Below, in pieces: positions 21,460 to 31,648 of a stretch of DNA of 64,000 nt. The DNA is taken from positions 1 to 64,000 of the forward strand of contig NZ_JHQS01000015.1 in the NCBI RefSeq assembly GCF_014843845.1, given 5' to 3'. The position numbers and the translations under genes are program-made. This DNA comes from Mesorhizobium amorphae (GTDB taxonomy: Bacteria > Pseudomonadota > Alphaproteobacteria > Rhizobiales > Rhizobiaceae). The notes under the pieces were generated by a model. It searched no databases, was not told where the DNA came from, and was given only the letters and a program-made list of their open reading frames with translations. Each line of letters starts with the position of its first letter. The first letter of the stretch is position 1.

Positions 21460-22351
21460 TAGCCGGCTCCGCCGCTGCCAGACCGACGACAAACAGACCA
21501 AGCGCGTTGGCGCGCGCGATGGTGGCTGGGCCTTCCAGAATGAGCGATCGGCCGGCTTCGATGGCGATGCCGGCAAGTCCCGCTTCATGCGCTGCCTCGA
21601 CCGTCAGCGGACCGATGGAAGGCAGATCGGCGCGCAACTCCTGACCGGGCTTGGCGCATTTGACCAGCACGCCGCGCGTCTTGCCGGCGAGCCGGCCATG
21701 GTCGCGCAGTTGCCTTGTCCGCTCGAGCAGCCCGTTGGTGCCCTCGATGCCTTCCAGCGCAATCACCCGGCCGCCGATCGCGACTGCGGCCTGGCCAATG
21801 TCGAGCGCACCGATGGCTTTTGCCGCTGCATGGGCAGCATCGATGTCGCGCCAGTCGGATTTTCGCGGCCCTGCCCTGGTCAGCGATCCTTCGGCTGCCG
21901 CCAATTCGGGCACGATCTCATGGGCGCCGACGATTTTGATCCCCCGCGCTTCCAGAGCGCGTGCCACGACCTTCAACAAGCCGTCGTCGCCGCGGGCCAA
22001 CGCCATGACCACCACCGGAAGCACGGCGATCAGACTGAGGCTTGGACGCAGGCCCGCCAGCCTTGGCCGACGCCTGATCTCGCCCGCAAGCACCAGATGG
22101 GTAATCCGGCGCCGTTTCAGCAACGGTACGAGCGAACCAATATCTTCCAGGGCAAGTGTCTCTTGCTCGTAACCGGTGAGATCCGGCTTACGGTCGACTT
22201 CGCCTTCCATCAGTATGATGAAGGGCGGGTAGCCTCGCCCGGCCAGGCCGGCCGCTACCTCGACCGGCAGGCTGCCGCCGCCGGCAACGATGCCGACCCT
22301 GGCGCCCGGCGGAAGATCAAGTCTCGTCCCGGCGGTCTCAGCCTTCGTCAT
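21449..22351 (-). CDS. lpxI: UDP-2,3-diacylglucosamine pyrophosphatase LpxI (DUF1009)
   Basis: LpxI hydrolyses UDP-2,3-diacylglucosamine to lipid X, the substrate of LpxB encoded next. The 300-residue protein has 'VGIVAGGGSLPVEVA' near the start, 'HLVLAGEIRRRP', 'GLLERTRQLRDHGR' and 'VKCAKPGQELRADLPSIGP', all typical of the DUF1009/LpxI family. Alphaproteobacteria use LpxI where E. coli uses LpxH. The ATG at 22351 overlaps the lpxA end by 14 bases; an in-frame ATG at 22393 would lie deeper inside lpxA. Overlaps at both ends point to one translationally coupled lpxA-lpxI-lpxB unit. Confidence 0.93.
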   Translation of the reverse strand: MTKAETAGTRLDLPPGARVGIVAGGGSLPVEVAAGLAGRGYPPFIILMEGEVDRKPDLTGYEQETLALEDIGSLVPLLKRRRITHLVLAGEIRRRPRLAGLRPSLSLIAVLPVVVMALARGDDGLLKVVARALEARGIKIVGAHEIVPELAAAEGSLTRAGPRKSDWRDIDAAHAAAKAIGALDIGQAAVAIGGRVIALEGIEGTNGLLERTRQLRDHGRLAGKTRGVLVKCAKPGQELRADLPSIGPLTVEAAHEAGLAGIAIEAGRSLILEGPATIARANALGLFVVGLAAAEPANGH

Positions 22352-23177
22352 CGGCGTCGTCGCCGTCGCCACCTTTGAGCGACGGGACGGCATAGTGCCG
22401 CTTGCCGCGACTGGTGATGAAATCGATGATCTTCATGGCCGTCGGCGACGAGGCGAATTCGGCCTTGGCGAGTTCCACGTTCTCGGCGACGGTGCGGGAG
22501 CGGTCGAAAATCATCCTGTAGGCCTTGCGAAGCAGGTAGATTTCGGCGCGCGGCACGCCTGAGCGCTTAAGGCCGATGATGTTCAGGCCACGCAGGCTGG
22601 CGCGATTGCCGACGGCAAGGGCATAGGGGATGACATCACCAACAAAAGCCGAGCATCCGCCGAGGAAGGCGTTGTCGCCGACGCGCACGAATTGATGAAC
22701 GGCGCTGAGGCCGCCGATATAGACGTTGTCGCCGATCTCGCAATGGCCGCCCAGCGTCGCCCCGTTGGCGAAGGTGGCGTTCTTGCCGACGACGCAGTCA
22801 TGGGCGATGTGGGCATAGGCAAGGAAATTGCCGTTGTCGCCGACCGTCGTCTCGCCGCGGCTGGAATCGGTGCCGACATGCATGGTGACGCCTTCGCGGA
22901 TCGTGCAGTTCTCACCGATGACAAGGGTGGTGCGGCCACCCTTGTGCTTGGTGTTCTGCGGCGGCGCGCCCAGTATTGCCATCGGGTAGACCTTGGTCGC
23001 GGCACCGATCGTGGTCGCGCCCATCACCGAGACGTGGCTGACAAGCTCGACGCGGTCGCCGATCACCGCGTCGGCGCCGATATGGCAGAAAGGCCCTACA
23101 CGGACGCCTTCGCCGATTTGAGCGCCCTCTTCGACGACCGAGGAAGGATGGATTGAAGTCTGGATTTTCATGAGCAT
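22338..23177 (-). CDS. lpxA: UDP-N-acetylglucosamine O-acyltransferase
   Basis: LpxA adds the 3-hydroxyacyl chain to UDP-GlcNAc, the first step of lipid A synthesis. The 279-residue protein is a left-handed beta-helix of hexapeptide repeats ('IHPSSVVEEGAQIGEGVRVG', given here only to show the repeat style). A catalytic His lies in 'AYIAH'-like 'LAYAHIAHDC', and a helical C terminus begins near 'GLNIIGLKRSG'. It starts nine bases after the fabZ stop; an in-frame ATG two codons on (23171) is equally possible because neither has a clear ribosome-binding site. Confidence 0.95.
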   Translation of the reverse strand: MLMKIQTSIHPSSVVEEGAQIGEGVRVGPFCHIGADAVIGDRVELVSHVSVMGATTIGAATKVYPMAILGAPPQNTKHKGGRTTLVIGENCTIREGVTMHVGTDSSRGETTVGDNGNFLAYAHIAHDCVVGKNATFANGATLGGHCEIGDNVYIGGLSAVHQFVRVGDNAFLGGCSAFVGDVIPYALAVGNRASLRGLNIIGLKRSGVPRAEIYLLRKAYRMIFDRSRTVAENVELAKAEFASSPTAMKIIDFITSRGKRHYAVPSLKGGDGDDADDEG

Positions 23178-23185
23178 TTCGATTG

Positions 23186-23647
23186 TCAGACGCTGGTGAC
23201 CATCATCGCCGAGATCTCGGCTTCAGCGGCCTTTGCGCCGTCCACCAGAGCTTCACAGGCGAATTTGAGCAGGTTGCCGCGTTTCTTGATTTTCTTGACG
23301 TGGATCCTCAACTGGTCGCCCGGGACAACCGGCTTGCGGAATTTGGCGTTGTCGATGGTCAGGAAATAGACCAGCGACGGTTTCTCGGTGGCGAGGCTGC
23401 GGATGCAGATGGCGCCGGCGGTCTGCGCCATGGCCTCGACGATCAGTACCCCCGGCATCACCGGCTGGTCCGGGAAATGACCCTGGAAATGCGGCTCGTT
23501 TATGGTCACGTTCTTGATGCCGACGGCGGACTCGTCGCCATCGATGTCGACGATGCGGTCGATCATCAGAAATGGGTAGCGGTGCGGCAGGAGCTTCATC
23601 AGCCCCAATATGTCGACCGCCTCGAGCGTCGCCACCGTGTCAGCCAT
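23186..23647 (-). CDS. fabZ: 3-hydroxyacyl-ACP dehydratase FabZ
   Basis: FabZ dehydrates 3-hydroxyacyl-ACP in fatty acid elongation and so competes with LpxA and LpxD for the same acyl-ACP pool. The 153-residue hot-dog protein has the catalytic His57 in '[14 protein letters not shown]' and Glu71 in 'VEAMAQ'. It overlaps the lpxD end by eight bases and precedes lpxA by eight. Placement between lpxD and lpxA is the conserved arrangement and suggests that fatty acid and lipid A fluxes are set together. Confidence 0.96.
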   Translation of the reverse strand: MADTVATLEAVDILGLMKLLPHRYPFLMIDRIVDIDGDESAVGIKNVTINEPHFQGHFPDQPVMPGVLIVEAMAQTAGAICIRSLATEKPSLVYFLTIDNAKFRKPVVPGDQLRIHVKKIKKRGNLLKFACEALVDGAKAAEAEISAMMVTSV

Positions 23648-24695
23648 TCCCGTCGCCCTGTTTGCGTGTCCTGGCGAGCTTGCGCAGCATGGCGATCTCG
23701 CGCATGGCCTCCGCCATTGGCTGCGCCGGGTAGCCTCCCCAGATCTCGCCTGCCGGGACGTTGCTCATGAATCCACTTCTCGCCGCAAGCTTGGCCCCTG
23801 TCCCTATGGTCAAATGATCGGCAAGCCCAACGCCGCCGCCCATGGTGACGTTGTCGCCCACCACGACGGAACCGGAAATACCCGAAAGACCGGCAATAAT
23901 GCAATTGCGGCCGATGCGGACGTTATGGGCGATCTGAACCAGATTGTCGATCTTGGTGCCCTGGCCGATGATGGTGTCGGACATGGCGCCGCGATCGACC
24001 GTGGTGTTCGAGCCGATCTCGACATCGTCCTGGATGATGACGCGCCCGATCTGCGGCACGCGCTCCGGACCCTTGGCGCCGCCCACGAAACCGAAGCCAT
24101 CCTGACCGATCCTGGCGCCGCCATGAATGATGACGCGGTTGCCGATCAGCGCATACTGAACGCTGGTGCCCGGGCCGATATAGCCGTCGCGACCGATCTG
24201 GCAGGAGTGGCCGATGACCGCATGCGGGGCGATGACGGTACCCCCGCCGACGGATACGCGGGGGCCAATGACCGCGCCGGCCTCGATGATGGCGCCGGTC
24301 TCGACATGCGCCGATGGATCGATGTGGGCATGTGGCGAAATACCGGTTTCGCCGGTCATCGGTCCCGGGGTCGCAGCCTGCGGAAACAGGAGACGCCCGA
24401 CCAGCGCAAAAGCCTGCTGCGGGCGCGGGTGAATCAGAACGGCGATGCCCGCAGGAGCCTTGCCTGCGAATTCGGCCGGACAAAGAACAGCCGCGGCCTT
24501 CAAAGATTGCATCAGGGCGAAATTGCGCTTGCCGTCGACGAAGACAAGCGCGTCCTGACCGCCTTCATTGGCCGGCGCCAATGCCTCGATCGAAATAAGG
24601 GACTGGCCGGAATCGACAAGCTGCGCGCCGGTCAGATTCGCGACTTCGCCAGCCGTATACCGGCGTGAGGGCGCGAAGAACACCGGATCGGTCAT
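23640..24695 (-). CDS. lpxD: UDP-3-O-(3-hydroxyacyl)glucosamine N-acyltransferase
   Basis: LpxD adds the N-linked hydroxyacyl chain in the third step of lipid A synthesis. The 351-residue protein has an N-terminal uridine-binding domain (about 1-105). A left-handed hexapeptide beta-helix follows ('[11 protein letters not shown]', '[12 protein letters not shown]'), with the catalytic His in 'IAHNV' and a C-terminal helical extension. It starts 77 bases downstream of the bamA stop. The bamA-lpxD-fabZ-lpxA-lpxI-lpxB order is that of other rhizobia. Confidence 0.96.
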   Translation of the reverse strand: MTDPVFFAPSRRYTAGEVANLTGAQLVDSGQSLISIEALAPANEGGQDALVFVDGKRNFALMQSLKAAAVLCPAEFAGKAPAGIAVLIHPRPQQAFALVGRLLFPQAATPGPMTGETGISPHAHIDPSAHVETGAIIEAGAVIGPRVSVGGGTVIAPHAVIGHSCQIGRDGYIGPGTSVQYALIGNRVIIHGGARIGQDGFGFVGGAKGPERVPQIGRVIIQDDVEIGSNTTVDRGAMSDTIIGQGTKIDNLVQIAHNVRIGRNCIIAGLSGISGSVVVGDNVTMGGGVGLADHLTIGTGAKLAARSGFMSNVPAGEIWGGYPAQPMAEAMREIAMLRKLARTRKQGDGNG

Positions 24696-24772
24696 TCCAG
24701 AAGCAATATCCAGCTAGGTCGGATCACTCTCTTCCGGACCGCAACCGGCCCGGAAGCAACGTCACCCGCGGA

Positions 24773-27136
24773 TCAGAAACGGGTGGCTATGCCGAAGTTG
24801 AATTCCTGAACGTCGTCGCTCGCTTCCTTCTTGACCGGCATCGCGTAGTCGATGCGGATCGGACCAAAGGGGGAGGCCCACATCAGGCCGATACCGACCG
24901 AGGCGCGCAACTGCATCTCGGTCGAAACCTGAGCGACGGAATCGATCTTGCTGCCATATAGAGTTGCGGCGTCAGCGAAGACAGCGCCGCGAAGGCCGAA
25001 GCTTTCCGGGATAACCGGAAGCGGGAACTGTGCTTCGGCCGAAGCATTGAAATAGGTAGTGCCACCGAGGTGGTCTCCCGTTGCGGCATCCGCCGGACCA
25101 ATGCCGCCATATTCAAAGCCGCGGATCATACGATCAGAGCTTTGGAATTGATCGAAGATGCGCAAGCCATTGTCACCATAGCCTGCGATATAGCCGGCGC
25201 CACCCGAAACAAGACCGACGAGGTCAAGCTGCTCGGACAAGGTTTGGTACACGCTAGCACGCCCGGTCACCTTGACCCACTTGGCGTCGCCGCCTAGGCC
25301 AGCGACCTCTGTAACGCCATTGACGTATATTCCCTCATGCGGGTTCTTCATGTCGTCGATGGTGTTGTAGACCAACCCCAGGCTCACCGAAGACTTAATC
25401 CACGGACTTTCCTGGATGCCATCAAGGATTGCCGTTGAAACGGTACAAGTACCGTCGGGCACGCCATCGCCATTGGTATCGCAACCATCGTCCAGCTCAT
25501 ATTTTTCCCGAGAGATGTTGTAAGCCAGCTGGGTCGAGATGTCGTCGGTGATCGGCAGACCGAAACGGACGGTCGCGCCCGTGGTGTCGCTGTCGTAATT
25601 GTCGTAGTTGCGCGTCTGCTGGTAGATGTCGAACCCAGCAGCGATGCGCCGTCCTAGAAAATAAGGCTCGGTGAAGGAGAGGCTGTAGTCGCGCGAATTC
25701 CTTCCGCCACCTGCCGAAAGCTTGATGAACTGGCCGCGGCCGAGGAAGTTGCGCTCGGTGATCGAGCCTTCGACGGACGGACCTGCCGTCTCGCCGCCGG
25801 ACGAGTAGCCGGCGCCGACCGAGAACTCGCCGGTCGACTTCTCGACCACGTCGACCACCAGCACAACCTGGTCAGGCTGCGAGCCGGGAACCGTCGAGAT
25901 TTCGACTTTCTCAAAATAATCCAGCGCTTCCAGGCGCTTCTTCGCGCGCTGGATCAGAACCTGGTTGAAGGCGTCGCCTTCGCTGACGTCGAATTCGCGA
26001 CGAATGACGTAGTCGCGGGTGCGATCGTTGCCGCGGATCTCGATGCGCTCGATATAGGCTTTGGTGCCCTGGTCGATCGTGTAGACGACCGAAATGGTGT
26101 GGTTCTCGAAATTGCGGTCGCCACGCGGCGTCACCTGGGCGAAGGCATAGCCGGAACCGGCGACCTTCTCGGTCAGCGCGATGATCGTGTCTTCCACGTC
26201 CTTGGCGTTGTAGACGTCGCCCTTGTGGGTCTGGACCACTGATTCCAGCGACTTGCTGTCGACCTCGGGGATCGTGCTCTCGACGCTGACGTCGCCGAAT
26301 GTGTAGCGGTCGCCTTCCTGCACGGTGATGGTGACCGTGTACTTGTTGGTGGTGTCGTCGAGCTCGCCGACCGCGGAGACGACCTGGAAGTCGGCATAGC
26401 CGTGATTGTAGTAGAAGCGGCGCAGCAGCTCCTGATCGGCGCGCAGCTTGTCCTCGTCATAGACGTCGTCACGCAGCACGAACGAGAGCCAGGACGAGCG
26501 CTTCGTGGCGATGACGTCCGAAAGCCGGCGGCTCGAATAGGCGCTGTTGCCGACGAAATTGATCGAGGCGATCTGGGTGCGGCCGCCTTCATTGATGTTG
26601 AAGACCACGTTCACGCGGTTGTCGCCGAGATTCATGATCTGCGTGGTCACGGCGGCATCATCGCGGCCGATCCGGCGATAGGCAGCCTTCACAGCCTCGA
26701 CGTCGGAATCAAGCGTGGCCTGCGAGAACGTTCCGCGCGGCTTCAGCTGGACCGCGACCGCAAGGGCGTTGTCCTTGAGCTTCTTGTTGCCCTGAAACAG
26801 GACCTGGTTCACGACCTGATATTCGGAAACCTTGACGATCAGGGAGGAGCCGACCTGATTGATCTGGACGTCCGAGAACAGTCCGGTGCCGAACAGCGCC
26901 TTGACCGCATCGTCGATGTCGGAGCTGGAAAAGGCCTTGCCTGGCTTGATCTGGATGTAATTGCGGATGGTGTCGGCGTCGACACGCTGATTGCCCGAAA
27001 CCTCGATTCTCGAGACAACGGCTGCCTCGGCAGCTGATGTGGCAACGAACTGCACTGCGAGCGCGCCTGGCACAACCAGAGCGGCGGACAAGGCCACCGC
27101 GGACGCGGCGCTCAGAAACTTGGATGCTGCCTTCAT
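24773..27136 (-). CDS. bamA: Outer membrane protein assembly factor BamA
   Basis: BamA folds and inserts beta-barrel proteins into the outer membrane. The 787-residue protein has a signal peptide (about 1-38), five POTRA repeats (about 40-430) and a 16-strand barrel. The barrel includes 'FIKLSAGGGRNSRDYSLSFTEPYFLG', shown here by its core 'SFTEPYFLG', the 'RGFEYGGIGP' variant of the lid-loop RGF motif, and a terminal Phe ('FGIATRF'). The ATG at 27136 starts the signal peptide and has AAGG upstream; an in-frame ATG at 27202 would add a charged extension. It follows rseP, whose substrate pathway monitors barrel assembly. Confidence 0.95.
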   Translation of the reverse strand: MKAASKFLSAASAVALSAALVVPGALAVQFVATSAAEAAVVSRIEVSGNQRVDADTIRNYIQIKPGKAFSSSDIDDAVKALFGTGLFSDVQINQVGSSLIVKVSEYQVVNQVLFQGNKKLKDNALAVAVQLKPRGTFSQATLDSDVEAVKAAYRRIGRDDAAVTTQIMNLGDNRVNVVFNINEGGRTQIASINFVGNSAYSSRRLSDVIATKRSSWLSFVLRDDVYDEDKLRADQELLRRFYYNHGYADFQVVSAVGELDDTTNKYTVTITVQEGDRYTFGDVSVESTIPEVDSKSLESVVQTHKGDVYNAKDVEDTIIALTEKVAGSGYAFAQVTPRGDRNFENHTISVVYTIDQGTKAYIERIEIRGNDRTRDYVIRREFDVSEGDAFNQVLIQRAKKRLEALDYFEKVEISTVPGSQPDQVVLVVDVVEKSTGEFSVGAGYSSGGETAGPSVEGSITERNFLGRGQFIKLSAGGGRNSRDYSLSFTEPYFLGRRIAAGFDIYQQTRNYDNYDSDTTGATVRFGLPITDDISTQLAYNISREKYELDDGCDTNGDGVPDGTCTVSTAILDGIQESPWIKSSVSLGLVYNTIDDMKNPHEGIYVNGVTEVAGLGGDAKWVKVTGRASVYQTLSEQLDLVGLVSGGAGYIAGYGDNGLRIFDQFQSSDRMIRGFEYGGIGPADAATGDHLGGTTYFNASAEAQFPLPVIPESFGLRGAVFADAATLYGSKIDSVAQVSTEMQLRASVGIGLMWASPFGPIRIDYAMPVKKEASDDVQEFNFGIATRF

Positions 27137-27266
27137 CGGGCTTTTGTACCTTTTCTCGAAGTCCCCACGGCGAGAAAACCGGACGTGCGGTAAATTTCCC
27201 ATACCGTAATAACCGGATTTTCCCTACACGCAAGGCTTCTGGTTAATTTGTATTTACTTAACCCTG

Positions 27267-27290
27267 ATGCGTGGCTTTCGCGTCACGCAT
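27267..27290. repeat. Hairpin between rseP and bamA
   Basis: The arms ATGCGTG and CACGCAT are perfect and enclose a ten-base loop. It lies in the 218-base gap between rseP and bamA and has no T-run, so it could be an attenuator or a processing site rather than a full terminator. The rest of this AT-rich gap is a likely place for a separate bamA promoter. Confidence 0.4.
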
Positions 27291-27354
27291 ATCCCCGTGC
27301 ATGGTAAACGGCGTCTCAACATTGGCGGTGCCGAAGTCAAATTCCTTCATGATT

Positions 27355-28497
27355 TCAGCACCCAAACAGATCATTCCAGAACACGAAACCCATAAAGCCC
27401 AGAACCAGAATCAGTCCGACCCGATAGGCCATCTCCATCATCCATTCCGAGACCGGCCGCCGGATGACGGCCTCCACGCCGTAGAACAAGAGATGGCCGC
27501 CGTCGAGGGGGGGAATCGGCAGAAGGTTCAGAATTCCTATCCCGACTGACAGGAATGCCACAAGCTGCACCAGCCACTCGAAGCCAAGTTTTGCCGCCTG
27601 GCCGGACATTTTGGCGATCTTGATCGGGCCACCCAGCTGGCATTTGTCCTCGCGGCCGGCAACGAAGCGTTGCAGGAACTGGCCAGTGCGCTGAATGACG
27701 TGGCCGGTCTCTTCGACGGCCGCTCCCACTGCGCCGACAGGGCTGTATGTGATCAGCCGCGGCTGGCCGAGTTCGGTGTTGTTGGCGACGCCGATCACGG
27801 CCACCTTGACCTTGTTGCCCAGCGCGTCCTCCTGCTCCATCAGCTCCGGCGTGGCGGTGACGGTCACCTCCTTACCGTCGCGCAGCATGGTGAAGGTGAT
27901 GGCGTCGCCGGCACGTCCGGATACCAGGCGCTGGACGTCGGCGAAGGTCTCGATCTTGCTGCCATCGACGCTGACGAATCGGTCACCGGGCTGGATGCCG
28001 GCCCTGGCCGCCGGACTGTCGGCCCTGACTTCGGCCACTGTCGGCTCGAGCACGGACCGGCCATAGACCGAAAACAGCACCGCAAAGACGGCAATCGTCA
28101 GCAGGAAATTGAACAGCGGCCCGGCCACCACCGTCGCCGCGCGTTTCCAGATCGGCTGGGTATGGAAAGCGACCTCGCGTTCGGCATCGCTCAGCGTTTC
28201 CATGTCCTCGGCGCTGGGCTGGCTCGAAGTGGCATTCATGTCGCCGACGAATTTGACATAGCCGCCCAGCGGTATGGCGCTGAGTTTCCAGCGCGTGCCA
28301 TGGCTGTCGTTGAAGCCGAAGAGTTCGGGTCCGAAGCCGATCGAAAAGGCTTTCACGCCGATTCCGCACCAGCGACCGATCAGGTAATGGCCCATTTCAT
28401 GGACGAAGACGACCACGGTCAGCACGAACAGGAAAGGCACCAGCGTGCCGAGGACAAAGCCTTCCGTGCTGAAGACCGCGTGAAATATCTCGTTCAA
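27355..28497 (-). CDS. rseP: Site-2 intramembrane metalloprotease RseP
   Basis: RseP cleaves anti-sigma factors and leftover signal peptides within the inner membrane. The 380-residue protein has the zinc motif 'HEMGH' (His33, Glu34, His37) in the first helix. A periplasmic PDZ domain follows ('VRADSPAARAGIQPGDRFVS', core 'AARAGIQPGD'). The second active-site motif is 'NLLPIPPLDGG'. It is a one-PDZ member, as its length and single PDZ hallmark show. Its position between cdsA and bamA is conserved; which sigma factor it controls here cannot be told. Confidence 0.94.
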   Translation of the reverse strand: MNEIFHAVFSTEGFVLGTLVPFLFVLTVVVFVHEMGHYLIGRWCGIGVKAFSIGFGPELFGFNDSHGTRWKLSAIPLGGYVKFVGDMNATSSQPSAEDMETLSDAEREVAFHTQPIWKRAATVVAGPLFNFLLTIAVFAVLFSVYGRSVLEPTVAEVRADSPAARAGIQPGDRFVSVDGSKIETFADVQRLVSGRAGDAITFTMLRDGKEVTVTATPELMEQEDALGNKVKVAVIGVANNTELGQPRLITYSPVGAVGAAVEETGHVIQRTGQFLQRFVAGREDKCQLGGPIKIAKMSGQAAKLGFEWLVQLVAFLSVGIGILNLLPIPPLDGGHLLFYGVEAVIRRPVSEWMMEMAYRVGLILVLGFMGFVFWNDLFGC

Positions 28498-28601
28498 GTC
28501 ATGCCCTCAAATTCGCCCGCGGCGCAGGTCGCGCCGTGACTGTGACATCAATCCAGGCGAATCCGTGGCGTAGCCCGTTCTTCGCCATGCAGTCGTGTCA
28601 T

Positions 28602-29417
28602 TCAAGTTGGAAACAGCCCCTGCGCCGGATGGTCGGCGTTCGCCGAAATCCAGCCGATGACGTACAGGGCGAAAGCCGCCGCGACAAGCCCATCGACCCT
28701 GTCCATGACACCGCCATGGCCAGGGATCAATGTACCGGAATCCTTGGCACCGTGGCGGCGCTTGACCCAGGATTCGAAAAGATCGCCGGCCTGGGAGATG
28801 ACCGAAAGTGCTAGCGCAACAACGCCCAAGATACCGAGATTGCCGGCACCTGCGACGGTCGCCAGAAGCAGGCCGGCGACCACGCCGCCGATGGCGCCGC
28901 CCAGCGCTCCGCTCTGCGTCTTGCCCGGCGAAATCGACGGCGCCAGTTTCGGCCCACCGACGGCGCGGCCAACGAAGTAGGCAAAGATGTCGGTTGCCCA
29001 GACCACCGCGAACAGGAACAGGATCGCGACCAGGCCTGAACGGTCGCCATCGCGCAGCAGTGCCAGCGACAGGCCGGAAAGCGCCGCGTAGGCAATGCCG
29101 GCCGCATCCCATTGCGCTGCTCCGCGCATTTGCGCGCTGAGCGCCGCGGCCACAACCAGTGCGGCGACAAGGGCAAGCAGCCAGGACGCCGGCAGGCCGG
29201 CAATCAGGGCACCGACGAAAACCAGAAGCAGCGCTTCAGGCAGAAAGCCGAGGCCCGAGCCGGAGGATGGCCGCGACATGCGTGTCCATTCATAGAAGAT
29301 GGCCGCCGCGATCGCCGCACAGAGCAAACGGAAGGGCAATCCGCCGAACCAGGTCAGGCCAAGGGTGATGACTGCCAGCACCAAGGCCGAGATGACCCGC
29401 AGCTGGAGGTTGCTCAT
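28602..29417 (-). CDS. cdsA: Phosphatidate cytidylyltransferase
   Basis: CdsA makes CDP-diacylglycerol from phosphatidate and CTP, the branch point of phospholipid synthesis. The 271-residue membrane protein has seven or more hydrophobic helices and the C-terminal family signature 'SISPGKTQSG' followed by 'LIPGHGGVMDRVDG'. I use the ATG at 29417 ('MSNLQLRVIS'), twelve bases after the uppS stop; upstream frame sequence to 29537 overlaps uppS and is not similar to the family. Its substrate CTP comes from the pathway of pyrH and pyrG in this same window. Confidence 0.94.
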   Translation of the reverse strand: MSNLQLRVISALVLAVITLGLTWFGGLPFRLLCAAIAAAIFYEWTRMSRPSSGSGLGFLPEALLLVFVGALIAGLPASWLLALVAALVVAAALSAQMRGAAQWDAAGIAYAALSGLSLALLRDGDRSGLVAILFLFAVVWATDIFAYFVGRAVGGPKLAPSISPGKTQSGALGGAIGGVVAGLLLATVAGAGNLGILGVVALALSVISQAGDLFESWVKRRHGAKDSGTLIPGHGGVMDRVDGLVAAAFALYVIGWISANADHPAQGLFPT

Positions 29418-29428
29418 ATGAGCACCGG

Positions 29429-30148
29429 TCACGAAGCCACGTCTTGGGCGGCAAGGCCGCCAAAACGGCGTTCGCGGCTGGCGAAATCGCGCAGCGCGTC
29501 GGCCAGGTGCTCGCGGCTGAAGTCTGGCCAGTAGCAAGGCAGGAAGACCAGTTCGCTATAGGCGGCCTGCCACAGAAGGAAGTTCGACAGCCTGAGTTCG
29601 CCGCTGGTGCGGATGACCAGTTCCGGATCGGGGATGCCTTCGGTATCGAGAGAACCGGCAAACATGTCGGCGGTGATCGCTTCGCTGTCGATTTCGCCGC
29701 GCGCGGCGGCGGCGGCGAGCTTGCGCGCCGCGCGCACGATCTCGTCGCGTCCGCCGTAGTTGAAGGCGATGACCAGGGTCAGCGCTTCATTGCCCGCGGT
29801 CAGCGATTCGGCTTCCTGGAGCAAACCCCTGATATCCGGCTGCAGCCCTGCCCTGTCGCCGACGATTCGCACCCGCACACCGTTCTGGTGCAGTTCGGCA
29901 AGGTCGCGGCGGATGAACAGCTTCAAAAGGCCCATCAGGTCGCTGACTTCGGATTTCGGCCGCGACCAGTTTTCCGACGAGAAGGCGTAGACGGTCAGAA
30001 ACGAAATGCCGAGACCGGGAGCGGCGCGCACCGTCTTGCGCAGCGCCTCGACACCGGCGCGATGGCCGGCAAGCCGCGGCATGCCGCGCGCCTTGGCCCA
30101 GCGTCCGTTTCCGTCCATGATGATCGCGACATGCGCGGGCGTTGCCAT
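29429..30148 (-). CDS. uppS: Undecaprenyl (di-trans,poly-cis) diphosphate synthase
   Basis: UppS extends farnesyl-PP with isopentenyl-PP to the C55 carrier lipid for peptidoglycan and O-antigen. The 239-residue protein begins with '[14 protein letters not shown]', containing the catalytic Asp12. It also has '[11 protein letters not shown]', 'NYGGRDEI', '[19 protein letters not shown]' in the variant '[10 protein letters not shown]', and the C-terminal 'CYWPDF'. It lies 32 bases downstream of frr and 11 upstream of cdsA within the supercluster. Confidence 0.96.
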   Translation of the reverse strand: MATPAHVAIIMDGNGRWAKARGMPRLAGHRAGVEALRKTVRAAPGLGISFLTVYAFSSENWSRPKSEVSDLMGLLKLFIRRDLAELHQNGVRVRIVGDRAGLQPDIRGLLQEAESLTAGNEALTLVIAFNYGGRDEIVRAARKLAAAAARGEIDSEAITADMFAGSLDTEGIPDPELVIRTSGELRLSNFLLWQAAYSELVFLPCYWPDFSREHLADALRDFASRERRFGGLAAQDVAS

Positions 30149-30180
30149 TGTCTCGCTTTCGAGCCGGTGGAGGACCGACC

Positions 30181-30735
30181 CTAAACCTGCATGATTTCAG
30201 CTTCCTTATCGGAAAGCAGGTGGTCGATGGTGCTGATCATCTCGTCGGTCAGCTTCTGGACCTGATCGGAGCGCTTGCGATGATCGTCCTCGCTGATGTC
30301 GCCGTCCTTTTCGGCCTTCTTCAAGAAATCCATGCCGTCTCGGCGGACATGGCGCACGGCGACACGGGCGTTCTCGGCATAGCCGTGCGAGATCTTGACC
30401 AACTCCTTGCGGCGCTGCTCGTTGAGCTCAGGCAGCGGTATCCTCAGATTGGTGCCGTCGACGATCGGATTGAAGCCGAGATTGGATTCGCGGATGGCGC
30501 GATCGACCGCGCCGACCATTGCCTTGTCCCAGACAGAAACCGAAATCATGCGCGGCTCCGGCACCGACACGTTCGCCACCTGGTTGATCGGCATGGCGGT
30601 GCCATAGGCCTGGACCTGGATGGCGTCTAGCAGGTTGCTGGAGGCGCGGCCGGTGCGCAACGAAGCGAGATCATGCCGGAATGCTGCAATCGCCCCATCC
30701 ATGCGCCGCTTGAGGTCGTCGAACTCACCACTCAT
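30181..30735 (-). CDS. frr: Ribosome recycling factor
   Basis: RRF splits the post-termination ribosome together with EF-G. The 184-residue protein has the tRNA-like L shape signatures '[12 protein letters not shown]', '[11 protein letters not shown]'-like '[10 protein letters not shown]', '[18 protein letters not shown]' in the variant '[13 protein letters not shown]', and the C-terminal coiled-coil helix. It is close to the family's normal 185 residues. It is 94 bases downstream of pyrH and 32 upstream of uppS on the same strand, as in other Proteobacteria. Confidence 0.96.
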   Translation of the reverse strand: MSGEFDDLKRRMDGAIAAFRHDLASLRTGRASSNLLDAIQVQAYGTAMPINQVANVSVPEPRMISVSVWDKAMVGAVDRAIRESNLGFNPIVDGTNLRIPLPELNEQRRKELVKISHGYAENARVAVRHVRRDGMDFLKKAEKDGDISEDDHRKRSDQVQKLTDEMISTIDHLLSDKEAEIMQV

Positions 30736-30829
30736 CTTTATCTCCTCGACCCGTTAACCGGGTTCACTGCTTGTGTTCGAGCCTTGTTTCGAAAAAAACC
30801 GGTGCCCAGGTTGTCGAAACAGCTCCGGA

Positions 30830-31552
30830 TCAATCGTCCGCAACGACTGTACAACGGCCGCCGCCCCTCAGAATATCGCCAAAACCACCCTTCTCGTGGA
30901 TCGAATAGACGATTATCGGAATGTTGTTTTCCCGCGCAAGTGCAATCGCGGCCGTATCCATGATGGAAAGGCCTTTGTTGATGACTTCGGCATGGCTGAT
31001 GCGCTCGAAGCGCGTCGCATTCGGGTCTTTCTTGGGATCGGCCGAGTAGACGCCGTCGACCTGGGTGCCCTTGAACAGCGCATCGGCGCCGATTTCGGCG
31101 GCACGAAGGGCAGCGGCCGAATCGGTGGTGAAGAACGGGTTGCCGGTGCCGCCGGCAAAGATCACGACCTTGCCCTGGTTCATGTAGGCGGTAGCCTGGC
31201 GTTGCGAGAAGCTCTCGCAGAGTTCGGGCATGGCGATGGCCGACAGCACCACCGCGTCGACGCCAATCTTGATCAGCGAGGTGCGTAGCGCCAGCGAGTT
31301 GATGACGGTGGCGAGCATGCCCATGTGGTCGCCGGTGACGCGGTCGCCGCCTTTCGATGCAACCGCGACGCCGCGAAAGATGTTGCCGCCGCCGATGACC
31401 ACACCCACTTCGATGCCCAGAGCACGGGCTTCCGCGATGTCGGCGGCGATGCGGTCGACAACCGAGACGTCGATGCCAAAATGCTGTTCGCCCATCAGCG
31501 CTTCGCCCGACGCTTTCAACAAGACACGTCGGTAGAGGGGCTTCGCCGTCAT
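30830..31552 (-). CDS. pyrH: UMP kinase
   Basis: PyrH phosphorylates UMP to UDP and is feedback-inhibited by UTP and stimulated by GTP. The 240-residue amino acid kinase-fold protein has 'VLLKASGEALMG', 'VIGGGNIFRG', 'NSLALRTSL' and 'FAGGTGNPFFTTDSAAALRA', given here as 'GGTGNPFFTTD'. The ATG at 31552 has GAGG five bases upstream. It normally follows tsf directly, but here about 2.9 kb containing three other genes intervenes. It must therefore have gained or kept its own promoter in the 159-base gap upstream. Confidence 0.96.
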   Translation of the reverse strand: MTAKPLYRRVLLKASGEALMGEQHFGIDVSVVDRIAADIAEARALGIEVGVVIGGGNIFRGVAVASKGGDRVTGDHMGMLATVINSLALRTSLIKIGVDAVVLSAIAMPELCESFSQRQATAYMNQGKVVIFAGGTGNPFFTTDSAAALRAAEIGADALFKGTQVDGVYSADPKKDPNATRFERISHAEVINKGLSIMDTAAIALARENNIPIIVYSIHEKGGFGDILRGGGRCTVVADD

Positions 31553-31648
31553 CTGGTCCTCGTCATTTTGCGTGTGATGCGCCTGGGGTGGCAGGCCGCG
31601 CAGGCGCCGCGCTCCTAACACCGGCGCGATGCCGAGTTCCGATACACG